Positions 24,673-33,948 of a DNA stretch of 64,000 bases are shown here, piece by piece; position 1 is the first letter of the stretch; the number at the start of each line of letters is the position of its first letter. The notes under the pieces are model-generated. The model searched no databases. It was not told the DNA's origin and saw only the letters and a list, made by a program, of their open reading frames with translations. Made by a program: the position numbers and the translations under genes. The DNA is taken from the NCBI RefSeq assembly GCF_014647235.1, contig NZ_BMOU01000004.1, positions 186,379 through 250,378 on the forward strand, read 5' to 3'. The stretch comes from Haloarcula pellucida. GTDB lineage: Archaea; Halobacteriota; Halobacteria; Halobacteriales; Haloarculaceae.

Positions 24673-25718
24673 TGCAGTCGGCACCGCTCCCGGAGACGCT
24701 GGCGAACCTCGTCGGACTCGACCCCAACAGCACGCCGGTCATGATCCTGATGAGTCTCGTCGGCGCGGCGCTGATCGGGACGCTGATGATGACTAACACG
24801 GCCCTGGCCGGCCCGTGGGCGAAACGGAAGATCACGGCGGCGTTCACCGACCGCATCGCCGTCAACCGAATCGGACCGTACGGCCTGTTTATCATCGTGG
24901 CCGACGCAGTGCGCCTGCTTTCGAAGGAACTCATCGTTCCGGACGGTGTCGACCGCCCCGCGTGGGACCTCGCGCCGCTCGTCATCGCTAGCACTGCCTT
25001 GCTCGGGTTCGCAGTCGTTCCGATGGGCAGCGGTATCCACCTGGCCGACCCCGAAGTGGGTCTGGCCTACGTGTTCGCGACGGCCTCGATGGCTTCGGTC
25101 GGTCTGGTGATGGCCGGCTACGCGTCGAACAACAAGTACTCGTTCCTCGGCGGTCTGCGCGCCGTCGCACAGAACGTGGCCTACGAGATTCCGCTCATCC
25201 TCACCGGCGCGTCGGTGGTCATCTTCACCGGGTCGCTCCAGATGAGCGAAATCGTCGCGGCCCAGCAACAGACCCTCATCGGGCCGCTGCCCTCGTGGTA
25301 CGCGTTCGTCAACCCCTTCGCGTTCGTGCTGTTCATGATCGCGAACCTCGCCGAAGTCGGCCGTAACCCCTTCGACATTCCCGAAGCGCCGACAGAGATT
25401 GTCGCCGGGTACCAGACCGAGTACTCCTCGGTGTACTTCGTCCTCGTCTACTTGGGTGAGTTCATCCACATCTTCCTCGGCGGGGCCATCATCGCCACCA
25501 TCTTCCTCGGCGGCCCGGCCGGTCCGGGACCGGCGAGTCTCGGCATCGTCTGGTTCTTCATCAAGATCTGGGGCGTGTTCCTGTTCACGCAGTGGGCCCG
25601 CTCGGCGGTTCCGCGCGTCCGCATCGACCAGCTCATCGAGATCGGCTGGAAGGGAATGCTCGTCCTCTCGCTGGCGAACCTGCTGCTGACCGCGGTCATC
25701 GTCGGGGTGATCGCCTGA
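24672..25718 (+). CDS. nuoH: Complex I subunit H
   Basis: 348-residue membrane subunit joining the peripheral arm to the antiporter modules and forming part of the quinone chamber. Conserved loops seen: FTDRIAVNRIGPYGLF, then RAVAQNVAYEIPLI and the acidic quinone loop EVGRNPFDIPEAPTEIVAGY. About eight transmembrane helices. After its stop there is a 40-base gap before nuoI, the only gap of note in the first half of the operon. Confidence 0.96.
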   Translation: MQSAPLPETLANLVGLDPNSTPVMILMSLVGAALIGTLMMTNTALAGPWAKRKITAAFTDRIAVNRIGPYGLFIIVADAVRLLSKELIVPDGVDRPAWDLAPLVIASTALLGFAVVPMGSGIHLADPEVGLAYVFATASMASVGLVMAGYASNNKYSFLGGLRAVAQNVAYEIPLILTGASVVIFTGSLQMSEIVAAQQQTLIGPLPSWYAFVNPFAFVLFMIANLAEVGRNPFDIPEAPTEIVAGYQTEYSSVYFVLVYLGEFIHIFLGGAIIATIFLGGPAGPGPASLGIVWFFIKIWGVFLFTQWARSAVPRVRIDQLIEIGWKGMLVLSLANLLLTAVIVGVIA

Positions 25719-25758
25719 TGACCGCACTCACGACCGAATCCGCTGGAGGAAACTGACA

Positions 25759-26220
25759 ATGATTGGCATCCTGAAGTCCATGGCGACGACGATGAAACAC
25801 GCCCTCGACGGGGAGACGTTCACGGTGGAGTACCCGGACGTCGCCCCCGAGGTGAGCCCCCGCTTTCGCGGCGTCCACAAGTGGAGCCAAGAGCGGTGTA
25901 TCTGGTGTCGGCAGTGTGAGAACGTCTGCCCGAACAACACCATCCAGATCGTGATGGACGACCAGCGCAACGGCGAGCAGTACAACCTCCACATCGGCCA
26001 GTGTATCTACTGTCGACTGTGCGAGGAGGTCTGCCCGACCGACGCCATCCTGCTGACCCAGAACTTCGAGTTCACCGCGGACACGAAAGACGAGTTCGCT
26101 TACGACAAGGAGCAACTCAAGAACGTGCCGTGGTACAAGGACATCGACCCGCTCGAATCCCGCGAACCCGACCGGGGCGCGTGGATCGGCGAGGGCGACG
26201 GCGAAGTGGACTACCAGTAA
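25759..26220 (+). CDS. nuoI: Complex I subunit I (2x 4Fe-4S ferredoxin)
   Basis: 153-residue subunit with two 4Fe-4S clusters (N6a, N6b). The binding motifs are CIWCRQCENVCPNN and CIYCRLCEEVCPTD, around residues 51-65 and 85-100. The N-terminal amphipathic helix (MIGILKSMATTMKHALDG) docks on the membrane arm. Because NuoE, F and G are not encoded here, this subunit is the likely electron entry point, perhaps from a ferredoxin or an unknown donor; that is inference. Confidence 0.96.
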   Translation: MIGILKSMATTMKHALDGETFTVEYPDVAPEVSPRFRGVHKWSQERCIWCRQCENVCPNNTIQIVMDDQRNGEQYNLHIGQCIYCRLCEEVCPTDAILLTQNFEFTADTKDEFAYDKEQLKNVPWYKDIDPLESREPDRGAWIGEGDGEVDYQ

Positions 26221-26347
26221 CCTGCCGGCCGTTCTTTTCACGCCCGATTCGGGCCGTCGGTAGCCGATGGTCCCCCGTGCGGACCCGCGCTCACGCGAGA
26301 CGAAAGAGGAATCTTCAAAGGGGCGCCGCAAAGAGTCTCAAAGTAAG

Positions 26348-26617
26348 ATGGCACTGTACGAGTCAATCGCGTTCGCGCTGTTCGCGTTGGTGACGGTGGG
26401 CAGCGCGGCAGGCGTCGTGTTAGTTCGGGACGTCTGGCATTCGGCGCTGTTACTGGGCGTGTCACTGGTCAGCGTCGCCGTGTTCTACATCATGAACCAG
26501 GCGGCGTTCGTCGCAACGATGCAGATTCTGGTGTACGTCGGCGGCGTCCTCATCCTCATCACCTTCGCGGTGATGCTCACTCGGGAGGACGAGTCGGTGG
26601 TCGAGGTGACACCATGA
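26348..26617 (+). CDS. nuoJ1: Complex I subunit J, N-terminal half
   Basis: 89-residue protein equal to the first three helices of NuoJ (LVRDVWHSALLLGVSLVSVA and QAAFVATMQILVYVGGVLIL with the conserved acidic/tyrosine helix). In haloarchaea nuoJ is split in two genes, and the second follows with a four-base overlap. A 127-base gap separates it from nuoI; I see no convincing TATA box there, only a short purine-rich run. The ATG at 26348 is used, as upstream residues would be a charged non-conserved extension. Confidence 0.92.
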   Translation: MALYESIAFALFALVTVGSAAGVVLVRDVWHSALLLGVSLVSVAVFYIMNQAAFVATMQILVYVGGVLILITFAVMLTREDESVVEVTP

Positions 26618-27030
26618 CCAGTAAACCGAGACTCAACACCGAGGGGAACTTCGTCGCGGGACTGGCGGCCGTCGCGCTGTTCGTCGTCCTCGGCGTCGTG
26701 TTCCTCGGCGTCTCGTTCCCGAACCCGGCCGGGTTCGGCGAGTCCGCCGCGATTACGAAGAGTCTGGGCGCGGCGATGTTCGACATCGCGCCGAGCGCGA
26801 TAATGGGTGAGAACGAGGCCGCAGTCCCCTCCGAAGGGTTCCTCGTGGCCTTCGAGATCATCGACGTCGTGCTGGTCGCGGCGCTGGTCGGCGCCGTCAT
26901 GCTGGCCCGCCGCGAGGAGGCCGGCGAAATCGTCGACCTCGGCGTCGACAACACGGACACCGACGAACCGGCCGTCGCGGCCGACGGCGGTGCGGAGTCC
27001 GACGACAGTCACGGAGGTGACGGTGCGTGA
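26614..27030 (+). CDS. nuoJ2: Complex I subunit J, C-terminal half
   Basis: 138-residue protein with two helices (about 15-37 and 75-98), matching the end of NuoJ: GFLVAFEIIDVVLVAALVGAVMLARR is the typical last helix. After it comes an acidic tail of about 40 residues rich in Asp, Glu and Gly. Start overlaps nuoJ1 by four bases and its stop overlaps the nuoK start, so coupling is very tight. Confidence 0.9.
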   Translation: MTSKPRLNTEGNFVAGLAAVALFVVLGVVFLGVSFPNPAGFGESAAITKSLGAAMFDIAPSAIMGENEAAVPSEGFLVAFEIIDVVLVAALVGAVMLARREEAGEIVDLGVDNTDTDEPAVAADGGAESDDSHGGDGA

Positions 27031-27329
27031 TCCCCGCCGAGACGTACCTCCTGCTCTCGGCTGCCGTGTTCTGTATCGGCCTGTTCGGCATTCTGACCCG
27101 ACGGAACGCGCTCGTCTTCCTGATGTCCGTCGAACTAATGTTGAACGCGGCGAACATCAACTTCGTCGCCTTCTCGCTCCAGCACGGCAACCTCACCGGG
27201 CAGGTGTTCGCGCTGTTCGGGATGGCCCTTGCCGCCGCCGAGGTGGCTATCGGCATCGGTATCATCCTCGTGCTGTACCGTAACTTCAGTGACGTGGACG
27301 TGACGAAGGCGACGACGATGAGGTGGTAA
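27027..27329 (+). CDS. nuoK: Complex I subunit K
   Basis: 100-residue membrane subunit with three helices and the conserved glutamates in MSVELMLNAANINF (helix 2) and GMALAAAEVAIGIGI (helix 3), essential for proton translocation in the family. The start codon is GTG at 27027, overlapping the nuoJ2 stop (GTGA); the first residues IPAETYLLLSAAVFCIG match the family N-terminus, which supports this non-ATG start. Confidence 0.94.
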   Translation: MIPAETYLLLSAAVFCIGLFGILTRRNALVFLMSVELMLNAANINFVAFSLQHGNLTGQVFALFGMALAAAEVAIGIGIILVLYRNFSDVDVTKATTMRW

Positions 27330-27332
27330 CAG

Positions 27333-29426
27333 ATGGCTGCATTCACATACGCTCCGGCGATCGTCCTGCTGCCGTTCGTATCGTTCCTCGTCGCACTGTT
27401 CGCGGGCGACCGCATGCCGAAAGGCGGCGCGCTCGCGGGCATCACCGCGACGGGCGGGTCGCTGCTGCTCTCTATCTGGGTCGCGCTCACCGTCGCCGGT
27501 GGGGGCTACCACAACGAGTTCGTCTACACGTGGGTCGCCGGCGTCGAGTCGGTCACCCTCCGGTTCGGGCTACTGCTCGATCCGCTGTCGGCGCTCATGC
27601 TGCTCATCGTGACGCTCATCTCGTTCCTCGTCCACATCTTCTCGCTGGGCTACATGAACGACGAGGACGAGACCGGCCTGCCGCGCTACTACGCCGGCCT
27701 CGGCCTGTTCACGGCGAGCATGCTCGGGTTCGTCGTCGCGAACAACCTGCTGATGGCCTTCATGTTCTTCGAACTGGTGGGCCTGTGTTCGTACCTGCTC
27801 ATCGGGTTCTGGTTCCGCGAGGACGGCCCGCCGAGCGCCGCGAAGAAGGCGTTCCTCGTCACCCGCTTCGGTGACTACTTCTTCCTCATCGGCGTCGTCG
27901 GCATCTTCGCCACCTTCGGTACTGGCCTCTTCGCCCCCATCACGCAGAACGGCGAGGTGGTCGCCCAGAGCTTCCCCGTGCTCGCAGAGCACGCCGTCGT
28001 CGACGGCGAGACGGAGGCCATCGCGATGCTCGACACCGTCGGCCTCTCCGCGCAGGCGTGGTTCACGGTGCTGGGACTGCTCGTCCTCGGTGGCGTCGTC
28101 GGGAAGTCCGCACAGTTCCCGCTGCACACGTGGCTCCCCGACGCGATGGAGGGCCCGACGCCCGTCTCCGCGCTCATCCACGCAGCGACGATGGTCGCGG
28201 CCGGCGTCTACCTCGTCGCGCGCATGTACGGGTTCTACGCCATCTCGCCGACGGCGCTCGCGGTCATCGCGCTGATCGGTGGCTTCACGGCCCTGTTCGC
28301 CGCGACGATGGGGCTGGTCAAACAGGAGATCAAACAGGTGCTCGCGTACTCCACCATCTCCCAGTACGGGTACATGATGCTCGCGCTGGGCTCGGGTGGC
28401 TACATCGCCGCCGTCTTCCACCTGACCACCCACGCCGTGTTCAAGGCGCTGCTGTTCCTCGGTGCCGGGTCGGTCATCATCGCCATGCACCACAACGAGA
28501 ACATGTGGGACATGGGCGGTCTGAAAGAGAAGATGCCGGTGACTTACTGGACGTTCCTCTCCGGGTCGCTGGCGCTGGCCGGCATCGTTCCCTTCGCCGG
28601 CTTCTGGTCGAAAGACGAAGTGCTGTACGAGGCGCTCATCCACGGGTTCGGAACTGAGGGCGGTCTCGGAACGGCTTACCTCGTCGCGTACGCCATGGGG
28701 CTACTGGCCGTCTTCTTCACCGGCTTCTACACCTTCCGGATGGTGTACCTCACCTTCCACGGCGACGCTCGCTCCGACACCGCGCGGAACCCCCACGGCG
28801 TTCGCTGGAACGTCAAGGGGCCGCTCGCGGTGCTGGGCGTGCTGGCCGCGACGGTCGGGTTCATCAACATGAAACCCGTCGCGAAACTGACCGGCGCGCA
28901 CATCGACTTCCTGCACGCGTGGCTCGCCGGGCCCGACGAGGGTGGCTGGCCGGCCGCACTCGTGACCAGTTCCCACCACTACGAGGGACTGCTGCACGAC
29001 GTGGCCCACGTCACCGCGGGGTACCCGCTCAACGAGACGCCGACGCTGCTCGCCTCGGCGGCCGTCTCGCTGGGGCTGGCGCTCGCCGGTGCCGGCGCCG
29101 CGACCGCGCTGTACCGCGGATCCGACCCCGTCGAACACACGGACAAGTTGGGCAGTCTGAAGACGCTACTCATGCACAACTACTACCAAGACGAGTATCA
29201 GGTGTGGCTCGCGACGGGTCTCACGTACCCGCTCGCACGCGCGATGGACAAGTTCGATCAGGGTGTCGTCGACGGCGTCGTCAACGGCATCTCCAGCGTG
29301 AGCCTCTTCGGTGGCAGTCGCATCCGCCGCATCCAGTCGGGCGTCGTCAGCAACTACGCGACGCTGCTGACGCTGGGGCTGGTGCTCCTGCTGGCTATCT
29401 TCGGTCTCGCCGGGGGGTGGTTCTGA
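27333..29426 (+). CDS. nuoL: Complex I subunit L (antiporter-like)
   Basis: 697-residue antiporter-like subunit. Typical parts: SLGYMNDEDETGLPRYYAGLGLF, FFELVGLCSYLLIGFW (conserved Glu), GKSAQFPLHTWLPDAMEGPTPVSALIHAATMV (conserved Lys and His), TMGLVKQEIKQVLAYSTISQ and the C-terminal lateral helix region. It carries one of the proposed proton channels. Starts three bases after the nuoK stop; its stop is followed directly by the nuoM ATG. Confidence 0.96.
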   Translation: MAAFTYAPAIVLLPFVSFLVALFAGDRMPKGGALAGITATGGSLLLSIWVALTVAGGGYHNEFVYTWVAGVESVTLRFGLLLDPLSALMLLIVTLISFLVHIFSLGYMNDEDETGLPRYYAGLGLFTASMLGFVVANNLLMAFMFFELVGLCSYLLIGFWFREDGPPSAAKKAFLVTRFGDYFFLIGVVGIFATFGTGLFAPITQNGEVVAQSFPVLAEHAVVDGETEAIAMLDTVGLSAQAWFTVLGLLVLGGVVGKSAQFPLHTWLPDAMEGPTPVSALIHAATMVAAGVYLVARMYGFYAISPTALAVIALIGGFTALFAATMGLVKQEIKQVLAYSTISQYGYMMLALGSGGYIAAVFHLTTHAVFKALLFLGAGSVIIAMHHNENMWDMGGLKEKMPVTYWTFLSGSLALAGIVPFAGFWSKDEVLYEALIHGFGTEGGLGTAYLVAYAMGLLAVFFTGFYTFRMVYLTFHGDARSDTARNPHGVRWNVKGPLAVLGVLAATVGFINMKPVAKLTGAHIDFLHAWLAGPDEGGWPAALVTSSHHYEGLLHDVAHVTAGYPLNETPTLLASAAVSLGLALAGAGAATALYRGSDPVEHTDKLGSLKTLLMHNYYQDEYQVWLATGLTYPLARAMDKFDQGVVDGVVNGISSVSLFGGSRIRRIQSGVVSNYATLLTLGLVLLLAIFGLAGGWF

Positions 29427-30956
29427 ATGTGGGTCGCTGCACTCCTCGCGGTGACACTGTTCGGGAGCGCCGCGGTCATGCTCTCGCCGGACCGCTACGC
29501 CGGCAAACTCGCCGCCGCCGTCAGCGCCGTCCCGGCGCTGGCGTCGGTGTACATGTACTACGTGTTCCTCACCCAGAACGGCGGTGCGGGCAACGCGCTC
29601 CTCTCGCCCGGTGAGGTGGCCTTCGGCCAGCAGATCCCGTGGATAGACCTCGCGGGCTACCAGATAGCCTACTACGTCGGGCTGGACGGCGTCAGTATGC
29701 CGCTGCTCGCGCTGACGACCATCCTGACCACGCTGGCCATCGTCTCGGCGTGGACGCCCATCGACGAGCGACAGTCCCAGTTCTACGGGCTGATGCTGTT
29801 CATGGAGACGAGCCTCATCGGCGTCTTCGCGGCGCTCGATTTCTTCCTCTGGTTCGTCTTCTGGGAGGGCGTCCTCATCCCGATGTACTTCCTCATCGGC
29901 GTCTGGGGCGGCCCCCGGCGGAAGTACGCCGCGATCAAGTTCTTCGTCTACACGAACGTGGCCTCGCTCGTCATGTTCGCGGGCCTGTTCGCGCTGGTGT
30001 TCAACACCGACCTCACGTCGCTGGCCCTGCCGGCGATGGCCGAAGCGTTCCGCAACGCCTCCGGACTGCCGACCATCGCCGGGTTCAGTCTGGCGACCAT
30101 CTCCTTCGTCCTGATGTTCTTCGGATTCGCAGTGAAGGTGCCCGTCTTCCCGCTGCACACGTGGCTGCCCGACGCTCACGTCGAGGCGCCGACGCCGGTG
30201 TCGGTGATGCTGGCGGGCGTCCTCCTGAAGATGGGGACCTACGCACTGCTGCGGTTCAACTTCACGATGCTCGCGGAGACGGCACAGGCACTCGCCGTCC
30301 CGCTGGCCATCGTCGGCGTCGTCAGCGTCATCTACGGCGCGATGCTGGCGCTGGCACAGCGCGACCTCAAGCGCATCGTCGCGTACTCCTCCATCTCGTC
30401 GATGGGGTACGTCATCCTCGGACTGGTCGCGTTCACGCCCCACGGCATGGGCGGTGCGACCTTCCAGATGGTCGCACACGGCCTCATCTCGGGGCTGATG
30501 TTCATGACCGTCGGCGTCATCTACAACACCACACACACGCGCATGGTCGGCGACATGTCCGGCCTCGCAGACCGGATGCCGTGGACGGTCGGCATCTTCG
30601 TGGCCGCCGCGTTCGGCTACATGGGCCTGCCGCTGATGGCCGGGTTCGCCGGAGAGTTCCTCATCTTCCAGGGCGCGTTCGACGCGGCCACGCTGGGTAG
30701 CGCCGCGCCGGTGCTAACCTCGCTGGCCATGTTCGGTATCGTCGTCGTCGCCGGCTACCTGCTGTGGGCGATGCAGCGCACGCTGTTCGGTGGCTTCAGT
30801 CTGGAGACGGACTACGAGGTCGGTCCGGCCGCGTTCCACGACGTCGCACCGCTCGCGGTCCTCCTCCTGCTAGTCATCGCACTCGGTGTCGCCCCTGACC
30901 TCTCCTACGATATGATTCAACACGCGATTACGCCGCTCACTGGAGGTGGTGCATAG
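29427..30956 (+). CDS. nuoM: Complex I subunit M (antiporter-like)
   Basis: 509-residue antiporter-like subunit with LFMETSLIGVFAALDFFLWFVFWEGVLIPMYFLIG (conserved Glu), VKVPVFPLHTWLPDAHVEAPTPVSVMLAG (Lys) and RDLKRIVAYSSISSMGYV. The ATG immediately follows the nuoL stop codon without any spacer, and its stop is immediately followed by the nuoN ATG. Confidence 0.96.
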   Translation: MWVAALLAVTLFGSAAVMLSPDRYAGKLAAAVSAVPALASVYMYYVFLTQNGGAGNALLSPGEVAFGQQIPWIDLAGYQIAYYVGLDGVSMPLLALTTILTTLAIVSAWTPIDERQSQFYGLMLFMETSLIGVFAALDFFLWFVFWEGVLIPMYFLIGVWGGPRRKYAAIKFFVYTNVASLVMFAGLFALVFNTDLTSLALPAMAEAFRNASGLPTIAGFSLATISFVLMFFGFAVKVPVFPLHTWLPDAHVEAPTPVSVMLAGVLLKMGTYALLRFNFTMLAETAQALAVPLAIVGVVSVIYGAMLALAQRDLKRIVAYSSISSMGYVILGLVAFTPHGMGGATFQMVAHGLISGLMFMTVGVIYNTTHTRMVGDMSGLADRMPWTVGIFVAAAFGYMGLPLMAGFAGEFLIFQGAFDAATLGSAAPVLTSLAMFGIVVVAGYLLWAMQRTLFGGFSLETDYEVGPAAFHDVAPLAVLLLLVIALGVAPDLSYDMIQHAITPLTGGGA

Positions 30957-32522
30957 ATGGTTCATCAGCTACCTAGCTGGGCGGGGCTTGCACCTGCGCT
31001 TGCACTCGCCGTGACGGCGCTGGTCCTGCTACTGATCGACAGCGTCGACCCCGATACGACGAACACGAGTCTCCTCGGCGGCGTCTCCGTCGTCGGATCG
31101 CTGGCGTCGCTGGCGTTCGCCGTGTGGTTCATCTTCGGCGGCACCGGCATCCCCACCAGCGAGGGCGGGGTCGGCACGCCCGTGCTGTTCAACGGGCAAC
31201 TGGTCGTCGACCAGATGGCCCTGTTCTTCATGATCATCGTCGCGAGCGTCACGGCGCTCGTGACGCTCGCCAGTACGGACTACGTGCGAGAACACGCCTA
31301 TCAGGCGGAGTTCTACGCCCTCGTCTTGCTGGCTGCGACGGGGATGTCCGTCCTGAGTGCGGCCAACAGTCTGGCGACGGCGTTCGTCGCACTGGAACTC
31401 GTCTCGCTGCCCTCCTACGCGCTCGTCGCGTTCCTCAAGAAGAACCGCGGCAGCGTCGAGGCCGGGCTCAAGTACTTCCTCATCGGCGCGGTGTCTTCGG
31501 CGGTGTTCGCTTACGGCATCTCGCTGGTGTACGCCGCGACGGGCGTCCTCCGGTTCGACGGCATCGCGACGGCCATCGAGAGCGGTACCGTCCAGACCAT
31601 CGTCGACGGCACGGTGCAGGCCCAGTCCGGGTCGCCCGCCGTCCCGATGTCGATTCTGGGCGTCGGCATCATGATGGTCATCGGCGGCGTCGCGTTCAAG
31701 ATAGCCGCCGTCCCGTTCCATTTCTGGGCGCCGGAGGCCTACGAGGGCGCGCCCGCGCCCATCTCGGCGTTCCTCTCGTCGGCCTCGAAGGCCGCCGGGT
31801 TCGTGCTCGCGTTCCGCACCTTCGCCGTCGCGTTCCCCATCGGGGCGCTCGTCTCCAGCGGCGAGGCGCTGAACTGGTTCGTCGTCTTCCAGGTGCTGGC
31901 CATCGCGACGATGTTCATCGGGAACTTCGCCGCGGCCACCCAAGAGAAGGTCAAGCGGATGATGGCCTACTCCAGCGTCGGCCACGCCGGCTACATCCTC
32001 ATCGGCCTGGCCGCGCTGTCGGCCTCCGGTGACGGGATGGCCTTCTCGATGAGCGCCGGGATGGCCCACCTGCTCGTCTACGGGTTCATGAACACCGGCG
32101 CGTTCCTGTTCATCGCGCTCGCCGAGTACTGGGGCGTCGGCCGCCGCTTCGAGGACTACAACGGCCTCGGCCGGCAGGCCCCGCTGGCCTGTGCCGCGAT
32201 GACGATCTTCCTCTTCAGTCTGGCCGGCCTGCCCATCGGCGGCGGGTTCTTCTCGAAGTTCTACCTGTTCTCGGCGACGCTGGACGTCGGCGCGTGGTCG
32301 CTCGCGGCCGCGCTCGTCATCAACAGCGCGCTGTCGCTGTTCTACTACTCCCGGGTCGTCAAGGCGATGTGGATCGAGGAGCCGACCGGCGACCGGTCCA
32401 TCGAGTCGTACCCGACCGGTCTCTACACGGCTATCGTCTCGGCCGCCGTCGTGACGGTGCTGCTGGTCCCCGGGTTCGACTACGTCTCCAGTCTCGCGTT
32501 CCGGGCCGTCGAACTACTGTAA
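30957..32522 (+). CDS. nuoN: Complex I subunit N (antiporter-like)
   Basis: 521-residue last antiporter-like subunit. Features: FVALELVSLPSYALVAFLKK (conserved Glu), FKIAAVPFHFWAPEAYEGAPAPISAFLSSASKA (conserved Lys) and KVKRMMAYSSVGHAGY. It ends the operon; its last nine bases overlap the end of the convergent hydrolase gene on the other strand. Confidence 0.96.
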   Translation: MVHQLPSWAGLAPALALAVTALVLLLIDSVDPDTTNTSLLGGVSVVGSLASLAFAVWFIFGGTGIPTSEGGVGTPVLFNGQLVVDQMALFFMIIVASVTALVTLASTDYVREHAYQAEFYALVLLAATGMSVLSAANSLATAFVALELVSLPSYALVAFLKKNRGSVEAGLKYFLIGAVSSAVFAYGISLVYAATGVLRFDGIATAIESGTVQTIVDGTVQAQSGSPAVPMSILGVGIMMVIGGVAFKIAAVPFHFWAPEAYEGAPAPISAFLSSASKAAGFVLAFRTFAVAFPIGALVSSGEALNWFVVFQVLAIATMFIGNFAAATQEKVKRMMAYSSVGHAGYILIGLAALSASGDGMAFSMSAGMAHLLVYGFMNTGAFLFIALAEYWGVGRRFEDYNGLGRQAPLACAAMTIFLFSLAGLPIGGGFFSKFYLFSATLDVGAWSLAAALVINSALSLFYYSRVVKAMWIEEPTGDRSIESYPTGLYTAIVSAAVVTVLLVPGFDYVSSLAFRAVELL

Positions 32523-33464
32523 CTCGTAGACGAAGACGCCGCCGCTCTCCCGCTTTTCGACGCGACCCTGTGCTTCCAGCACGTCCAGATGCCCGATAGC
32601 CTCGCTCATCCCCGAGAAGTACTCCGTCGCCGGCAGGTCACCGAACAGCGCCGTCATCACGTCCGCGGGCGTCGTCGCGCCCTCGCTCACGATGTCGGTG
32701 ACTTCCTCGCTTCGCTGGTCGTGTTCGGCGAGGATGGCGTCGATACGCTCCGTCGGTGACTCGACGGGTTCTCGGTGGCCGGTGAGAAAGCGGTCGTGAC
32801 CCTGCTCTCGGAGCCAGCGTAACGACTCGTTGAACGCGGGGAGGACGCGCGGACGCTGACCGCCGCGGTCCTCGGGTGGCTGGAGGAACGGGTTCGGCGT
32901 GATGTCGCCCAGCACGTTGTCGCCGACGATGGCCTCGCGGCGGCCGTCCCAGTCGTACGAGAAGATGAGTTCCCCAACGGCGTGTCCGGCGACGCTGTCG
33001 ACCGTGAGTCGCTCGTCGTCTACGGTAAGCGTATCACCGGCCGTCACCTCGCGGTCGGTGGCAACACTCTGGGCGTACGCCAGAAACGCCTCTGGAAGCT
33101 GTGTGACCGCCTCCGCGGTCTCTCGGGAGATGCCACAGCGCTCGAAGAAATCCGAGAAGTACGATTGCTCGTACTTCAGACGGGTGGCGAAGTCGTGCAT
33201 GATGCCCGCGGCGTCGGGACTGGCGATGACACGTGCCCCTTCCGAGCGCAGGCGGGCCGCGAGTCCGAAGTGGTCGGGATGGGGGTGGGTGACGAGGACC
33301 TGCGAGACGTCAGCGGGCGTGAGTTCGCGTGCCTCCAGCGTCTCCAGCAGCCGCGACCACGCCTCCTCGCTGTCGGGTCCCGGGTCGACGACGGTTCGGC
33401 CGGCGACGTACGCGTTGACCGCCCCGACCTGAAACGGCGTCGGAATAGATACACGTGTGAACAT
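32514..33464 (-). CDS. MBL-fold metallo-hydrolase
   Basis: 316-residue beta-lactamase-fold hydrolase. The metal-binding signature THPHPDHFG (HxHxDH) is near residue 80, another ligand His is in SVAGHAVGE and the last in FLTGHREPV. The C-terminal 80 residues hold a winged-helix-like domain (TTPADVMTALFG ... EAIGHLDVLEAQGRVEK) as in the LACTB2/YflN group. Substrate not deducible; thioesterase or RNA-related roles are known in the wider family. The ATG at 33464 is chosen because it gives the common N-terminus MFTRVSIPTPFQVG; upstream residues are non-conserved. Confidence 0.88.
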   Translation of the reverse strand: MFTRVSIPTPFQVGAVNAYVAGRTVVDPGPDSEEAWSRLLETLEARELTPADVSQVLVTHPHPDHFGLAARLRSEGARVIASPDAAGIMHDFATRLKYEQSYFSDFFERCGISRETAEAVTQLPEAFLAYAQSVATDREVTAGDTLTVDDERLTVDSVAGHAVGELIFSYDWDGRREAIVGDNVLGDITPNPFLQPPEDRGGQRPRVLPAFNESLRWLREQGHDRFLTGHREPVESPTERIDAILAEHDQRSEEVTDIVSEGATTPADVMTALFGDLPATEYFSGMSEAIGHLDVLEAQGRVEKRESGGVFVYELQ

Positions 33465-33525
33465 ACCACGATGATGTGTGGCAGGATGGAAAACAGTTCG
33501 TACACGCCCAGTCGGGCACAAAGGA

Positions 33526-33531
33526 TTTATT
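33526..33531 (+). promoter_or_regulatory. TATA box of the DUF7553 gene
   Basis: tttatt with upstream aaagg lies about 23-28 bases before the ATG at 33554, the standard spacing of a leaderless haloarchaeal promoter. This supports that ATG over earlier in-frame starts. Confidence 0.55.
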
Positions 33532-33553
33532 CGTCGTCCGCCAAGGGACAGAT

Positions 33554-33823
33554 ATGAACAAGCACTTCGAAGACGCTCGGTACTACCTCAAGCGCGCGGG
33601 CGAAACCGCGAGCAAGGGCGTCAAAGAGGAACTCGAACCCGTCGAGCAGCGATTCCGAGAACTGACCGGTAAGGAGAGCGAACCGGAAGCCGGACGCCTC
33701 GATACGGTCAAATCTGACCTGAAGGAACTCCAGCAGAACGCCGAGGGCGAGGCCGAACAGGCCATCGCCGACGCCCGCGAGAAGATCGACTCCTACCGGC
33801 AGAAAGACGAGACGGAAGCGTAG
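33554..33823 (+). CDS. DUF7553 family small helical protein
   Basis: 89-residue very acidic protein, all predicted helical: MNKHFEDARYYLKRAGETASKGVKEELEPVEQRFRELTGKE, then LDTVKSDLKELQQNAEGEAEQAIADAREKI. It matches a small haloarchaeal family, DUF7553 as I recall, of unknown function; the heptad-like pattern suggests a coiled-coil or a helical bundle. The upstream TATA box supports the start chosen. It lies directly before the tRNA-Val gene. Confidence 0.78.
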   Translation: MNKHFEDARYYLKRAGETASKGVKEELEPVEQRFRELTGKESEPEAGRLDTVKSDLKELQQNAEGEAEQAIADAREKIDSYRQKDETEA

Positions 33824-33834
33824 TCGGAACGCAA

Positions 33835-33843
33835 TTCTTAATG
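33835..33843 (+). promoter_or_regulatory. TATA box of tRNA-Val
   Basis: ttcttaatg lies about 31-39 bases before the first base of the mature tRNA, a suitable place for a TATA element driving the tRNA with a short 5' leader. Confidence 0.45.
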
Positions 33844-33873
33844 TATCCGGTCGAATAGCCTCGGGTGTAGCCG

Positions 33874-33948
33874 GGGTTGGTGATCTAGTCCGGTTATGAT
33901 ACCTCCTTCACACGGAGGAAGTCGGCGGTTCGAATCCGCCCCAACCCA
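33874..33948 (+). tRNA. tRNA-Val (anticodon CAC)
   Basis: 75-nt tRNA. Acceptor stem GGGTTGG (33874-33880) pairs with CCAACCC (33941-33947), discriminator A at 33948. The anticodon stem CCTCC/GGAGG encloses the loop TTCACAC, anticodon CAC, which reads valine GTG codons. The T arm GGCGG-TTCGAAT-CCGCC is perfect. No CCA is encoded beyond the discriminator and no intron is seen. The 3' end is repeated twice downstream. Confidence 0.95.

Noticed and set aside
25718-25756. 12-codon frame between nuoH and nuoI starting in the nuoH stop
   Set aside because: Too short and without any conserved feature; likely chance although position would fit a leader peptide.
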